Positions 43,745 through 55,559 of a DNA stretch of 64,000 bases are shown here, piece by piece. Source of the stretch: Telopea speciosissima. Taxonomy: Eukaryota > Streptophyta > Magnoliopsida > Proteales > Proteaceae. How positions within the stretch are numbered: position 1 is the first letter of the stretch; every line of letters begins with the position of its first letter. The notes beneath the pieces are model-generated. The model saw only the letters and a list, made by a program, of their open reading frames with translations. It was not told the DNA's origin and ran no database searches. The stretch spans positions 48,103,043 through 48,167,042 of the forward strand of contig NC_057926.1 in the NCBI RefSeq assembly GCF_018873765.1, given 5' to 3'. The position numbers and the translations under genes were made by a program.

Positions 43745-44527
43745 ATTTGTGATGGCAGCTATGAGGCATCATCTGGAGTTGCAAGATGGGGTGCTATGTT
43801 ATTATTGAACTCTCACTTTGTTGTAGTCTATATGAATAATGGTTTTGTAGGAAAATACTCAAGAATCAGAGATGCAGGTGGTATACCAAAAGTTTCAAGG
43901 AGCAAAAGAACAGGGGTAGGCGCATGTAGTAGTTTGGACGGATTATCAAGTAATGGTAGATTGGGTCATGCAGGTAATTGTTAAAGGATGGCCTTGGGAA
44001 CTTTTTGTTGTAATATGATGTCTGCAACTCTTGAAGTGTTTTCTGAGTAAGTGAAAATGAATTTATTACCTTACTTCCTTCTGACTCACTAACCATGGTC
44101 TGTGATGGTAGTTTTCTGGCAGAAACAGGGGAAACAGGCTGGGCCGCAATTTTGTTCCAAAACAATAACTTACTATGTGCGTACTCAAACTCTGATTATA
44201 CAAGAACAGCACAAGTATTGCTCCTCGGATTACGACAATTAGGAAATTGGCGAGGAGAGCATCTCAACATTTGGACTGATTGCAAGGACTTAGTCCAATG
44301 TCTCAATCAATCTACTAAAGAATGGCCTTGGGGAATGTTCACTATTCTTTGGGACATTAAACATATTTTGGAATCTTTCCAAAGTTTTAATTTATGTAAA
44401 CAAGACAGATCTTTTGTGTTTCTAGCTCATAAGCTAGCAATACAAGGCTGATGTAACAGGTCTAGTGTATGTATTTCAGACTTTTCCTCCCTTTAATTAT
44501 AATTTCCTTTATTTAAAAAAAAAAAAC
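43745..44527 (+). mobile_element. LINE ribonuclease H fragments, two starts in series
   Basis: CDGSYEASSGVARWGAMLLL (from 43749) and VCDGSFLAETGETGWAAILF (from 44098) are two versions of the same ribonuclease H beginning. The second continues to HLNIWTDCKDLVQCLNQS and ends before an A-run at 44514-44527. Each is 5'-truncated; the first is broken. Confidence 0.7.
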
Positions 44528-44864
44528 TCATGAAATGTTTTAACTTTGGGTTTTATTAAGAGATTCAAGAAAGAGGTCTTTATCGCTCATAAATAGGTAG
44601 TGAAGGCGAGGGTTGATAAACTCCCGACTTTTGTAAAAGTGGATGTTGAAATTGATACATATTATTATATTTATATTACAGAATAATAGAATGCAATTTT
44701 CCTCTCACATGGGTTTTCTTTATTATTATTTTACAAACATTGGTGTGGTGTACAGATTCCTCCCCGCATTGATGTCATGAGAACCTTGTCTCTTCTTAAT
44801 ATTACTATTATTGCACAGGATCCATAAAGGATCACCATTGGAGACTTCTTAATTGTCCTATGAA

Positions 44865-45656
44865 CATCGTTTGGAAGTGGCTTCAATCTTGGGACAAATT
44901 CAAGTTTCCATCAAAGCAAAGTAGTATCGAAACTTTGAGCAAAGCATCGTTCATGTGTTGGTACTTGTGGATGGCGCAAAATGATTTAGTTTTCAACCAC
45001 AATTGGGGCTCTCCTATGGACGTTTTTGGCAAAGCTCAGAAGGCTTTTGATGAATTCTGGGAGCTGGGGGGTCACTCCATGCCGAAGTCAGTGGCTACAA
45101 ACTATCCTTCTGCAGATGTGCGTGTGGAGAATTGCAGCGATTCTGGTTATTTCAAGATAAACTGCGATGCGGCTCTGTGCACTGACACAGGTTCCAGTGG
45201 GATTGGCTTTGTGATTAGGGACCCTCTCAGCACTACAATAGGAGCTTGGTCTGTTCCAGTGCCGTTTCAAGATGTTCTTCTAGGGGAAGCCCTTGCTGTG
45301 CGGGAGAGTCTGGCGATGGCTGTTCAGCTGAAGCTGCCGTAGGTGTACCTAGCATCTGATAACCTTGCGGTGGTGAACTTCATTAATCACAGCTCCATCG
45401 CTCCCCCCTTCCTGATATCCAATGTAATATGGGATATTCACCACCTCACCGATAAGTTGACTGACTGTATCTATGTCCATGTATCTAGGGAGGCCAATTC
45501 TATTGCGCACTCTCTAGCCCGGATGGCCTTGTCCTTGGCTAACAGGACGGCTTGGCCACTTTCCACTCCTTGGTTGACAGATTTGTGTAATCTTGATTCC
45601 TTGTATGTTATTAGCCCCCCTTTGGAATGAAATTCCCCTTTACCAAAAAAAAAAAA
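44865..45656 (+). mobile_element. 5'-truncated LINE with exact 14-bp target duplication
   Basis: AATTGTCCTATGAA lies at 44851-44864 and again at 45657-45670. The insert encodes part of a zinc-binding region (LSKASFMCWYLWMAQNDLVF) and a ribonuclease H domain (GYFKINCDAALCTDTGSSG, LLGEALAVRESLAMA, YVHVSREANSIAHSLARMAL). One in-frame TAG (about 45340) interrupts the frame. An A14 tail precedes the right duplication. The intact duplication and single stop suggest a fairly recent insertion. Confidence 0.92.
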
Positions 45657-45670
45657 AATTGTCCTATGAA

Positions 45671-46235
45671 ACACTGGTTGGTCCCTACTTGCATAAAGCC
45701 CACCTACAACTTGATTCTGTCCAATTTAATTATAGAATTGCCATTGTCTTTGTTTGTGAGCAACATCTGTACTATCCTAAGGAAGGACTCAAATAGGACC
45801 CAATTTTTTCTCATCAAAAAAAAAAAAAAAAATTTATGTGGGCCATAATTATAAGAAATGCCACTGATATCATATTTGATTTAAAATTAATGAGGTACAT
45901 TGACATAATTGTACAATGAGACTAATCACATATGATCATCTGGAGTTTATCACGTAAATTAATGGAAAAAAATTTCTTTCACCATGGGTGAAGAAAATCA
46001 ATGGCCATAAATGTCTTCTCCCCATCCCCCATCCCTCTCACATTTACAAATGGTCAATAATACCCTCATTGTTCTCTATTGACTGTGGATATAAGAATAC
46101 TTGATTCTAAATTAATTATAAAAATGATGCATATCATGACATAATATCTATAATATTGTGCATCTCAAATCAACTCAACCTTTTCCCAACTAAATGGGAA
46201 CATTCAGCAAGTGCATACACACCTCCGCCACCCAA
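45671..46235. other. Intergenic, no gene
   Basis: AT-rich DNA with an A-run at about 45816-45832 that may be the tail of another retroposon (ATTTTTTCTCATC precedes it). Nothing else is recognised. Confidence 0.4.
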
Positions 46236-46392
46236 CAAAAAAAAAAAAGAGCCAAAGCTCCCGCTATTGAAAGGTTGGAGGGGCAAATGTATGCAGCCTT
46301 ACCCCAAGCTCCGCAAGAGAGGCTGTTTTCAAGTTTTAGACCCACAACCAACAGGTTGTAATAGCACAACTTAACCATTGTGCCAAGGCAGA
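46236..46392 (-). mobile_element. SINE (Au-like), nearly full length
   Basis: Read on the minus strand, box A-like GGCACAATGGTTAAGTTGTG, box B-like GGTTGTGGGTCTAAAAC, then AACAGCCTCTCTTGCGG, GGGTAAGGCTGCATACAT and ATAGCGGGAGCTTTGGCTC are followed by a T12 tail. Order and wording match the Au-type SINE pieces at 6352 and 8253, but here the tRNA-like head is present. Confidence 0.75.
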
Positions 46393-48101
46393 ACCGCAAA
46401 GATTTTATCAATTCTATCATTATTGTAGTTTGATCTTGACAACAACAATTGCTCTCAATTTAGAAAGATTATCCTCTTCCCTTCCAACTTAGAACTAGAA
46501 CATGGAAGAGAAAATAATACAAAGTTTAGAAAGGGCAGCAGAACTCTGCTTATTCAAACAATGGACTGTCTACATGACCCCACTACAGGTGTATTTAGAA
46601 CTGTAAAGTTCAGGTCATTTTAGAGCAATAGGGCATCGGATTCAGACTGTCCATCTAATCTCTATATTGTCAATACACGCAATCTTCAACTTGGTTTTAG
46701 GAATTTCAGTGAACACAACCATTATTGTCACATTCTACATCCCCAGTCCATATTGATTTCTACTCTCAGTAACTATCTCAAAGGTCAAACACCTTTATGG
46801 CCAACCCCACCCCATGGCACCTCACAACCCCCCCCCCCCCCCCCCAACAACCACATACACATACACTCAACACCATCATCTCAACACTTCCATACCTTTT
46901 ATTTATACACTCACATCATTTGTCCATCTAGTTTTTTTATCAAGTATCCAAGACTCAATCAGAGATACAAAGGATAAAATCTTATTTGAACCAATAGAAA
47001 ACTGAGTTAAATCAGCGACAAGCAATGGATAAATATAACACTAAAACTGAAGAAATGTTAAACCAACCATCTATATGATTTCCACAAGGAAGAAATGAAA
47101 AGAAAATACAACTGAATACTCGTTTCCAAGATACATATTTAAGAAATGAGCAAAGGACGAAGTCTCTGCAATTTCACTAGTTCCATCCATAGGGGTATCC
47201 TATAATTGATGGGACTTGGGAGATAGTAACACCAATACTGGAGAGACTACAAAACCTGATTACAATAGGCCGAGTATATTAAAAGAGCTTCTGATATTAG
47301 TTCCACAGACAACGAATATTGTAATAAATGAATCATGATGTATATTACAATTGTGCAAAGAAACAAACAATTATGCATTTGTTTCAAAAAAAGATGATAA
47401 ATCAAGAAAACTGATGCAGAAGCATTCTGTATGTATGCTCAAGTATCAAAAGAAGATTTTTAACAGAAATATCTGATCACCAAGGAGGATGAGCAGCACC
47501 ATATATTATCAAGGATAAAAAGAGGGGGGAAGAAAAAGATTGACAGAAAATAACAATGGAGGAACAAAAGACTTCCAATAATAAAGGAACAGAGAGCATC
47601 ATTCAACATGAGAGGAATTTTAAAAAGAGCTCTCATCAGTCATAATTTGATTGCAGCAAGCAATCCAGATCAGAGAACTCGAAAAATGTCTAAATGGATA
47701 GGGGGAAAACAAAACAAACATAGCAGAAGTAACTGAAAATCAAAATCGACAACTGAAACATGAAAAAAGAGTATATGAAAATTGATGATAAAATCAGAAT
47801 CCTGATGCAGTAGTAAGTTTACCTATTCAATAAAAGAGGAAATCGACAAATCTCAGGGCAGGAAGTGCTAATTTCTCACAGCAAGATCTGCAAGTGGCAT
47901 TCACAAAACCATGGCCACATTAGCTATAAAAGGAAAAGCATAAAAAGCCTAGAAAATGAAGGGGGAGAAATTCCTTTAAGGTTAATGATCTGGAGGGAGA
48001 TCTTGTTACTGTTGGAAAAAGCTCAAACTACCATGGATGAAAACATGATCAAATTACCATAAATTTGCAGTGGGGGAGAAAAAAAGAAGAGTCAAGGTTT
48101 T
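46393..48101. other. Intergenic, A-rich, no gene
   Basis: There is a 16-C run at 46830-46845. The remainder is purine-rich DNA without similarity that I can name. The frame at 47865-48062 is not protein-like. Confidence 0.4.
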
Positions 48102-48413
48102 TGTAGAAACCGCTTCCTCTAAAAGGCCGATCTTATAGGAAAGGGAGGAAACAATATGTATATCATACAAGAGCTCTAACACGGCAGACTATCCAAAGGG
48201 GGACACGGGTGGATAAATAATTTTTTAACACCTGCCCGCTCCCAGGGGGACTCGATACCGTGACCCCTGCCTGCTCTAATACCATGTAGAAACCGCTTCC
48301 TCTAAAAGGCCAATCTTATAGGAAAGGGAGGAAACAATATGTATATCATACAGGAGTTCTAACACGGCAGACTATCCAAAGGGGGACACGGGTGGATAAA
48401 TAATTTTTTAACA
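48102..48413 (-). mobile_element. TRIM (miniature LTR retroelement), 312 bp, looks whole
   Basis: Two 129-bp direct repeats (48102-48230 and 48285-48413) begin TG and end CA on the minus strand. They flank only 54 bp, whose first bases read TGGTATTAGAGCAGG, a primer-binding site of the initiator-methionine tRNA type. GTTTT at 48097-48101 and 48414-48418 is a 5-bp target duplication. The two repeats differ at about three places, so the insertion is probably one to a few million years old. It has no coding capacity and depends on proteins from elsewhere, as TRIMs do. Confidence 0.93.
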
Positions 48414-50750
48414 GTTTTCAAATGTTTTACCTCTCTCTGAAGTTGAAACCTCAGCTTCTCTAGTCAATCTTGGTCAGAACTCTGATTCCCACCCGCATCA
48501 TCTTTGTTTGCAGCAGAGTGTGACCATTGCAGGTCCCTTAGCTCTTGTTGTGTTCAAGTCAAGAATGAAATAACTTTGAGCAGGAAATGATTTACAAGCC
48601 TACACCTCAAGCTCTGTATGTTTAAATCAAAAATCGAACGATTCAAAAGCCATTTTTCACATATTTTGCATATTTTACTTGGTATAAAAATCGAGGACTG
48701 TACTGGTCAACAAAGACCATCTCTAGTATGGGTCTCACCCGGTTGAAATGGAATCTCCTCCCAATTAAGAGGCAAATGAACTCCTTTCCATACCAAGTTT
48801 GAGTATGACAAGATAAATTATCACTCAAACATACCGGCAAACTTTCAAGTCAAATAAGCATATTCCATCATAATTTACCCTCCAAGGGTATTTTGTTCAA
48901 TTTACATGTACGACTTGTAGGCAAGGCAGGGAACATGGGAAAATCCCCAAATTTTATAGATACAATATTCCTTAAGCCTCGAGAGATACTCATCATCGTC
49001 AGGGCAATATCCGGGGTGACAAAATAAGTTGTCTACATCCCCTCCCCCAAAAAAATACTCATACATAGAAAATGCCCTAGACAAGTTGAATAATATCACT
49101 TCATGACATAGACCAGTTGAATAGGTCTCATGACGGGTATACTTTGGCCTGAGATTCACAGTATTTTACTGGGTGTCCCATGAGTAGAAGGTGCTAAAGC
49201 CAAGAAAGGTTTTTCTTCTCTCTTTTTCCGGGTAGGTGGTGTACAAGACTAACAATAGAGATCAAAGATAATCAATGACACTAATAAAGAGCATATTTTG
49301 GAGCAACCTAACAAAGGAACAATTAGACCTCACAAAATGAACATACTATTGTCATATTAATTTATTTTTATAAAACTAGATTATTCTAGTCTCAACTTTC
49401 AACTGCGTAGAGTTCTCCCTCTAAGCTAATAATGGGGAAAGAAAATTTATTAGATATTAGAGGCATTAGGCTTTGGCTTCCATCCAACCAATACAACAAT
49501 TTTTGGGATTCATTCTTAAATAATTATCTTATCCAAAAACAAACAAAAAAAGGAAAAGTAGCACAAAGTCCGTAGTGCCAGGCCTGGCACAAGGTGAAGG
49601 CTATAACTACAACATAACGGCTCACCTAACACTCAATTCTGGTTCACATGCAGCCCCCCAGTACAATATCCATTTTGCAGCCTAATCTGACTCTTACAAG
49701 CAGCAAAAAATATACTAAAACAATGGTTACAAAGTCAAGATCGGACCAAACAATATGAACAGTTGAAGGGTACAAGGAAAAGTCTAATAAAGCAAGGCCA
49801 TATGTTTCTTTTGTTTTCTTGGCTTCCAAACATAGCCTAACAGAAACAAGGCATTGCATATTTAAACCTGGAAAAGCTAAATTCATGAGAGACCTACAGG
49901 CCCCAATGGATACCAGTAAAGGAATGTTTTCATCCACTAAACCATGTCAACAAGGGCCAAACCATGTTAGAGACATCCTTAGTCATAGTAAAACAACCAT
50001 AGAAGTAAAAGATATGGTACCTAAACATTCAGACATACTGTGGAATCCATAACATGAAGCTGAGATGAATTATAGCATACAAGCACACTCTTACAATTCT
50101 ACAAAGTATTCTTAATGATCAGCCAAAGATGTGAATAGGTATTTTTTTAAATAAAAAATGATGATATAAACTTTCTTAATTTTTATTTTAACACAATTGT
50201 CTTCTCTGGAAAACAAACACCAAATCTCATTTTGATTTCAACAATAAGGAAAGTCCAGGTAAACGCTTAAATATTACCAATATTGCTTCAAAGTTGTGCT
50301 ACACAACCCTAAAATACAACTCAAAATACAAACCGAAGAAGGCCCAAATACCTCAACAAGCTATAAAAATTGAGAGACATGTATGTTACAAGTACAACTT
50401 TTCAAACTGTTCACCTCAAATTTGAAGGTGGAGTATATCCCACCTCTCCTCTGACCTTAAAATACAGGTGAAAAGATATGCATCTGGGATAGAGAGAGTT
50501 TAAAAAAAGGCACTTCCATTTCCCTGCTCCTCTTTCCCTGAAAACTATTATCTAGACACCAACAAAAAAAATCAAAGCCAAGTTACCTCAAGTGTTGGGG
50601 AAGAAATGCAGAAACGGATAATATTTAGGGGCAAAAGTCCACCTCTTGCAAGGATCCAAAGCTTTGAATTTAATGAGTTACCTTCAAACTGAATTATTCT
50701 TCATGCGAAGATGCAAAGAATGGAAGCAAGCAAGCAAACAGTCGCACTCT
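48414..50750. other. Intergenic and 3' flank of the SGNH gene
   Basis: No gene is seen. CTTGGCTTCCAAACATAGCC at 49819 is identical to 24684-24703; the inverse, GGCTATGTTTGGAAGCC, resembles a Tourist-type MITE end. The last about 200 bp may be 3' UTR of the minus-strand gene ending at 50751. Confidence 0.4.
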
Positions 50751-51839
50751 TCAAAGCTGCTGATGAGATTCAATAAGTAACACATTTAACATGATCTGAG
50801 CTGCAGATTCATAAACTGCTTCATCATAATGCATCCCATCAACTGTACATCGAGGCCCCCAATTTCTACTCAAATATCGGATATCGATCAGCAATAGTGG
50901 ACCCCCAGACTGGCACAAAAGCTTACTTTCATAAAGCTCTCTATCATAAGTATCCTGCATTGCACCGTTCATCTTATGTCTTTTCTCTTCTGTATTCAAC
51001 ATTGAGTTAACCAATGTTGGCATGCCAAGCCAAAACATGTGGGATGATCTTATAGAAATGGAACCTGTGACAGACCCTTCATTCCCATATTCTGGAGAAA
51101 CAGGCATTAGTGAAACCACAGACCTCCTTACCCATCCTAAAGAAGCACCATAATCTGATGCATCACTGACATGCAGCATATGCCACAGACCAGAACCCAT
51201 TACCAAAACATCTGGATACTGGTGGTTGGCCTTGAAACCCATCAAAAGATGAGTCAAATACCTGCTATAAGGAGCCCATACAAAATCCAATTTCAACCCA
51301 ATTTCATCAATTACTGCCCTGTAATCACTATGTCGTTTAAACAGATCTCCCCTAACCAATTCCACCTCCACCAGACCCATTACCAAATTCAGCAACGCCA
51401 GAACAACCAGACGAGCTTGTGAGTCCCCAGCTACAACAATCCACGAACCATTAAGGAGATCAGAAGCATCCAAACGACTCAATTTCTGGAATCCACAAGC
51501 AATCACAGACGTAGATTTTCCCCAAGTCCATGACTTTTCATAACTACTATTATTCATCAAGTCTTGACTAACCATAATTGGTTTCACATCCCAGACAATC
51601 TCATGTAGGAAAGAGATACAAGATTTACGATTCTCTATCACAACAGAGGCTAAAGAAGATAGGACATCAGCAATGGAAGGGAAATAAGGCATGAGGTGAA
51701 CACCTATTGCGAGGGTTATGAAGAGCACTCCGCTGAAGAAGAGCAACTTGCTGCGGCTGAGATGTCAACCTGCCAACCCCATGGGTACGAGGAGGACGAT
51801 GCACGCAGCCAAGACGGCAAAATGAACAGCGCCCACCAT
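50751..51839 (-). CDS. SGNH/PC-esterase-like membrane-anchored protein, with an in-frame TGA at codon 25
   Basis: From the ATG at 51839 the frame reads MVGAVHFAVLAACIVLLVPM and GLAG, then TGA (51767-51765), then HLSRSKLLFFSGVLFITLAI and on without interruption to 50751 (362 codons). Homologues as I remember them have tryptophan at the TGA position (GMAGWHLSR), so this looks like a TGG-to-TGA change. The C-terminal part has WIVVAGDSQAR (GDS serine, about residue 140), DVLVMGSGLWH and VDGMHYDE (DxxH), the catalytic layout of the PC-esterase branch of SGNH hydrolases that includes plant O-acetyltransferase-like proteins and CASD1. Two hydrophobic segments (about 5-21 and 32-48) would anchor it. 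The next in-frame ATG is codon 50, beyond both. It is either a recent null allele, a sequence error or a start-shifted protein. The substrate is unknown. Confidence 0.8.
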
Positions 51840-51896
51840 TGCCTCAGATCACAAATAACCTCATCATACAGCCCAATCAACAAAGACTGAGAAAAG

Positions 51897-51981
51897 GAGT
51901 CCGGATCCTCTGACATACTGCAGAGCCGCAGGATGTGCACGGCACACTCTGCAGCACGGTACGGCAGAGGATTTTTACAGA
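51897..51981. mobile_element. Short hairpin MULE-type MITE in the SGNH 5' leader, 85 bp
   Basis: TGAGAAAAG at 51888-51896 recurs exactly at 51982-51990. GGATCCTCTG and CAGAGGAT end the arms, with ACTGCAGAGCCGCAGGATG pairing imperfectly with CGGCACACTCTGCAGCACGG. It starts 58 bp upstream of the gene's ATG, so it probably lies in the 5' UTR or core promoter. Confidence 0.82.
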
Positions 51982-52535
51982 TGAGAAAAGCCAAATGACT
52001 GACAACAGCATAGCAGAATTATGTAGATAATTGTGCGTAGCAGAACTTAAAAGAACTAGTGGCGGCAATTGGCGAGACGACGAGCTCATGTTAGCAGATT
52101 CCCATTCATACTAACGTGGGCCAGACGGGAAAACAGTGGATGTTAACAGTCCACCTAAACAATAACGAATTTACCCTAGATCCGTAAACTCTTAGGAAGT
52201 GGAATGTCTATTGTTCATTGGGTCATTAAAGGAAATCAACAAAACCCATCTGGGATGAGCCATTCAACAAACATGTTGAATGCATAACTGGCTCACGGTA
52301 GCACAAAACAAAATCGAATAAATTAGAAGAACAATAGGTAACGTTCAAGATAAATTTCACAAAAACCAATTTCATTTTCGTTAAAATTGAAGGCTGAGAT
52401 ATCATCAAAAGACCTTAATCATTCAGAAGATCTGAATATTTTTACAAGCTTCAACAAAACCACAAAAGGGGAAAAGAAAATTCAAAGCTGTCGATGATTC
52501 TATTCTGCAAAGCGAATACAATGAACCCTCGAACC

Positions 52536-52898
<363 letters not shown>

Positions 52899-52953
52899 TT
52901 ATTGGAGGATTGCGTTAGTTTATGATGAAGTGGAGGGACTGATGGATGGACGG

Positions 52954-52963
52954 GTTTATATAG
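52954..52963 (-). promoter_or_regulatory. TATA box of histone H4
   Basis: CTATATAAAC on the minus strand, 107 bp before the ATG. Confidence 0.7.
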
Positions 52964-53106
52964 ATGGATAGGGTTTGTGATTTTGGTTTTTCGATTGAAA
53001 TTTCAAAATTTTGGGTTGGCGGGGTTTCGGGGTTCGAGCCGTGTGAAGAGTAACGTTTGGACCGCTCGATTGAGAATAGACGGGCGATAATGGATTTTTA
53101 TGGAGT

Positions 53107-53124
53107 CCCGGATCGATGACGTGG
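53107..53124 (-). promoter_or_regulatory. Type I histone promoter element
   Basis: The minus strand reads CCACGTCATCGATCCGGG. The plant histone Type I element is CCACGTCANCGATCCGCG (an ACGTCA hexamer joined to a reversed octamer); 16 of the 17 defined positions agree. It lies about 260 bp upstream of the H4 ATG and supports cell-cycle control. Confidence 0.8.
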
Positions 53125-53151
53125 ACAGCTCTTTTTTGGGCAGGGATCTGC

Positions 53152-53331
53152 GGAAAAAGATCTTGTGCAGTCATGGCGAGAGCTGCATAGATGCAGCACC
53201 GCTAAATCACTGCAAAAACAGAGAATAAGATAGTCATTTCACAAATGACCACCCACTGTATTTTGGCCTTTGTGTTGGTTTTCGTGCTGCATCTGTGCAG
53301 CTCCCACCACGACTGCACAAGAGTCAAGTCC
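53152..53331. mobile_element. Hairpin MULE-type MITE next to the H4 promoter, 180 bp
   Basis: GGGATCTGC (53143-53151) and GGGATCTAC (53332-53340) match at 8 of 9. The ends are GGAAAAAGATCTTGTGCAG and CTGCACAAGAGTCAAGTCC. The arms GAGCTGCATAGATGCAGCAC and GTGCTGCATCTGTGCAGCTC pair almost perfectly, around a TAGTCATTTCACAAATGACC core. It begins 28 bp beyond the Type I element. Confidence 0.83.
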
Positions 53332-53407
53332 GGGATCTACATGCTTCTGATGACGAAATTTAGACTTTTGATAAATTCTGCTAACGGCTCATTAATATTT
53401 ATGCTAA

Positions 53408-53565
53408 AGTAGCGTCGGCTTCGTCTCCACGGAGTGACCAAGGAGGCATCCAACTGCACTAGAATGTTGAGAGCGAGCATCCCGACATGCCCAGCAGCCC
53501 AGTGCCATTGGATGCCTCACTGGTCACTCCCTAGGCGCTGGGCTCCCTTGAGAAGAGCCGGATTG
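53408..53565. mobile_element. Hairpin element
   Basis: GAGTGACCAAGGAGGCATCC pairs with GGATGCCTCACTGGTCACTC, and the outer GCGTCGGCTTCGTCTCC / GAGAAGAGCCGG pairs weakly. Target duplication not resolved. It has the same design as 41104-41280, whose inner arm also carries a GGATGCC word. Confidence 0.6.
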
Positions 53566-53909
53566 AGACACCCCTCTTAACAATGAGTCTTTTTCATCAG
53601 TTTTTTTTTTCTCATTTCCTAACCATGTGCCCTATGTAGATGATATTTATTCCATGCGCTACCATTAGTGTGGTATAGGACATTTCTCTTTTTTTTTGGT
53701 AACAGTATAGGATATTTCTCTAAGTGTGTGGAATCCTATCCTTTATATATATATAATTTTTTTAGGATGGGGTTAAAGGTTAGTAAAAAATATGATAGAA
53801 TTGAAAGACAAAAATATAATTGCATGATTATCATATACGTATACCCAAAAGAAATACAATTACAAAAAATAAACCCCACTGTTATAAGCTTTTCACTGTT
53901 GATTGCGAG

Positions 53910-54320
53910 ATAACCTACTACAGGGAATTACAAAATTTACACAGAACAAAATCGGGATCTCCCCAAAGCATCCCACATACCTCATGTCCCACAAAATTAG
54001 CTAACTGTTTGTGAAGAAGGAAGGAACTAGTTGGCAAGGATTGGGAGAGGGCTTGCCAAACTATAAAGCTGTGTCGAGGGATGTGCCTTGAAAACCAAAC
54101 CACGTCGTACCAAAGAACTCTAGAAGCGCACGCTTTGAATAGGTGTCATGCAAAAGACAAAGTAAGTGGCCAAATTTCTCTTTGCTCCAATATTTAAGTC
54201 ACCATTTTCCCAAAGACGCCTATGGATCTCTTGCAAGACACTCCAACTGGTGACCAAATGAGAGGAGGCAAGACCTAGATAGCACTGACCACAACAATGA
54301 TTGCCGAATCTGTTGATCAT
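53910..54320 (-). mobile_element. LINE zinc-binding-region fragment
   Basis: The minus strand gives VWFSRHIPRHSFIVWQALSQ followed by LPTSSFLLHKQLANFVGHEV, and in another frame WSVLQEIHRRLWENGD. This is the zinc-binding region that follows the reverse transcriptase in plant L1 LINEs. Both ends are missing and the frame is broken. Confidence 0.7.
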
Positions 54321-55559
54321 TTTGTTAAGATCAGAATCTAAGATGATTCTATCACCATAAAGGTTGGGAAAAATCCAAGAGGGTGCGATTGTCTAGCCAT
54401 AATAGTAGACGTATCATCATCAATTCTTGATTTGATAAGATCTCGCACTAGACATTTGCTTTTGAAGATCTTGCACCAAACCAAAGAGGAGTATGATGGG
54501 TCGGAGAGACAAACCAAATGAAGTATTTAATCAAGGGTAAATTACACGGCACCTCCTGAAAATCGAACAATAGTCAACTCTCCCCTTGTTTTTTGAAAAT
54601 ACTCAACCATCCCTCTCTATAGTAATGGTGTTAACTTAAATCAAACCAAAAATGAAATGAAATATTTACCCATAAGATTTAAACAAATAAAACAAATGAA
54701 AATTGATTTCCTCTCTCTTCCATCTTCTTCCTCTCTTCTTCTTCTCTACTAGGGCATTTTCAGTTGCAGTCTCTCCTTCTTCTCCCCCTATTCTCTCAAT
54801 TATCTCTTGCTATAATAAGCCCATGGCTATTCCCATTGTTGGGCAGTTTTTCAAAGATTTGAATGCAATTTTATGGAAGTTCTTTGTCTTTTCCTACTAC
54901 TCTATGTTTATTATCTTATGTTTTCTTCTTTTCCTGTTAATCCATGTTTATTATCTTTTATTTTCTTCTTTTCCTGCTACTGTTTCCTTACCGGATTGTA
55001 AAGGGCTTAATTGATCTCTCATGTAACTAACCGTTTTGGTCTGAAATTTTGAGAATAGTTCATCTACTTGTAGCGACTAATCCACTTGCATTTCGTCTCC
55101 TAAAACTTCCTCTCCTGTAAGAACCAGACCTCTTACTATTTCTGAACCTGCAACTACTGCTTGTTCTGATTTTAGAATTTTCCTAAATATATTACCTGTT
55201 TTCTGGTCAGATTTCAATCAGTATTAAGAGCTTAGGGGATTGCAAATCTTATCCTTAAGTTTCATGTTACTTGGACTTGATTTGTGGTTGAAGACGAATG
55301 TTGAAGAAGAAGGTTAAAGAAGACGGTTTGTTTAAGAAGAAGGTTTAAGATGTAGCTTGAAGCTTAGTTAGTAATATTACGCGTATATGTGTATTTGAAC
55401 GATTAAATAAATAAAAAAACGTTTTATGCCATTTTACCATATTTTTATATAAAAAAACATGCTTTTTATACATTAGAGTATTAAACGCGTTTAAATAAGT
55501 ATTAACCGAATGGGGATTTAATACTTTTAAAAACCTAATGTTAAAATAAAAAAAAGGTC

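Noticed and set aside
44860-45630. A host ribonuclease H gene
   Set aside because: The exact 14-bp target duplication and A tail show a truncated LINE insertion.
54703-55014. 103-codon hydrophobic frame as a small membrane protein gene
   Set aside because: The C/T-rich DNA lies inside an inverted-repeat element, with no recognisable family and an internal repeat of the TGTTTATTATCTTATGTTTT type; more likely a captured or chance segment.
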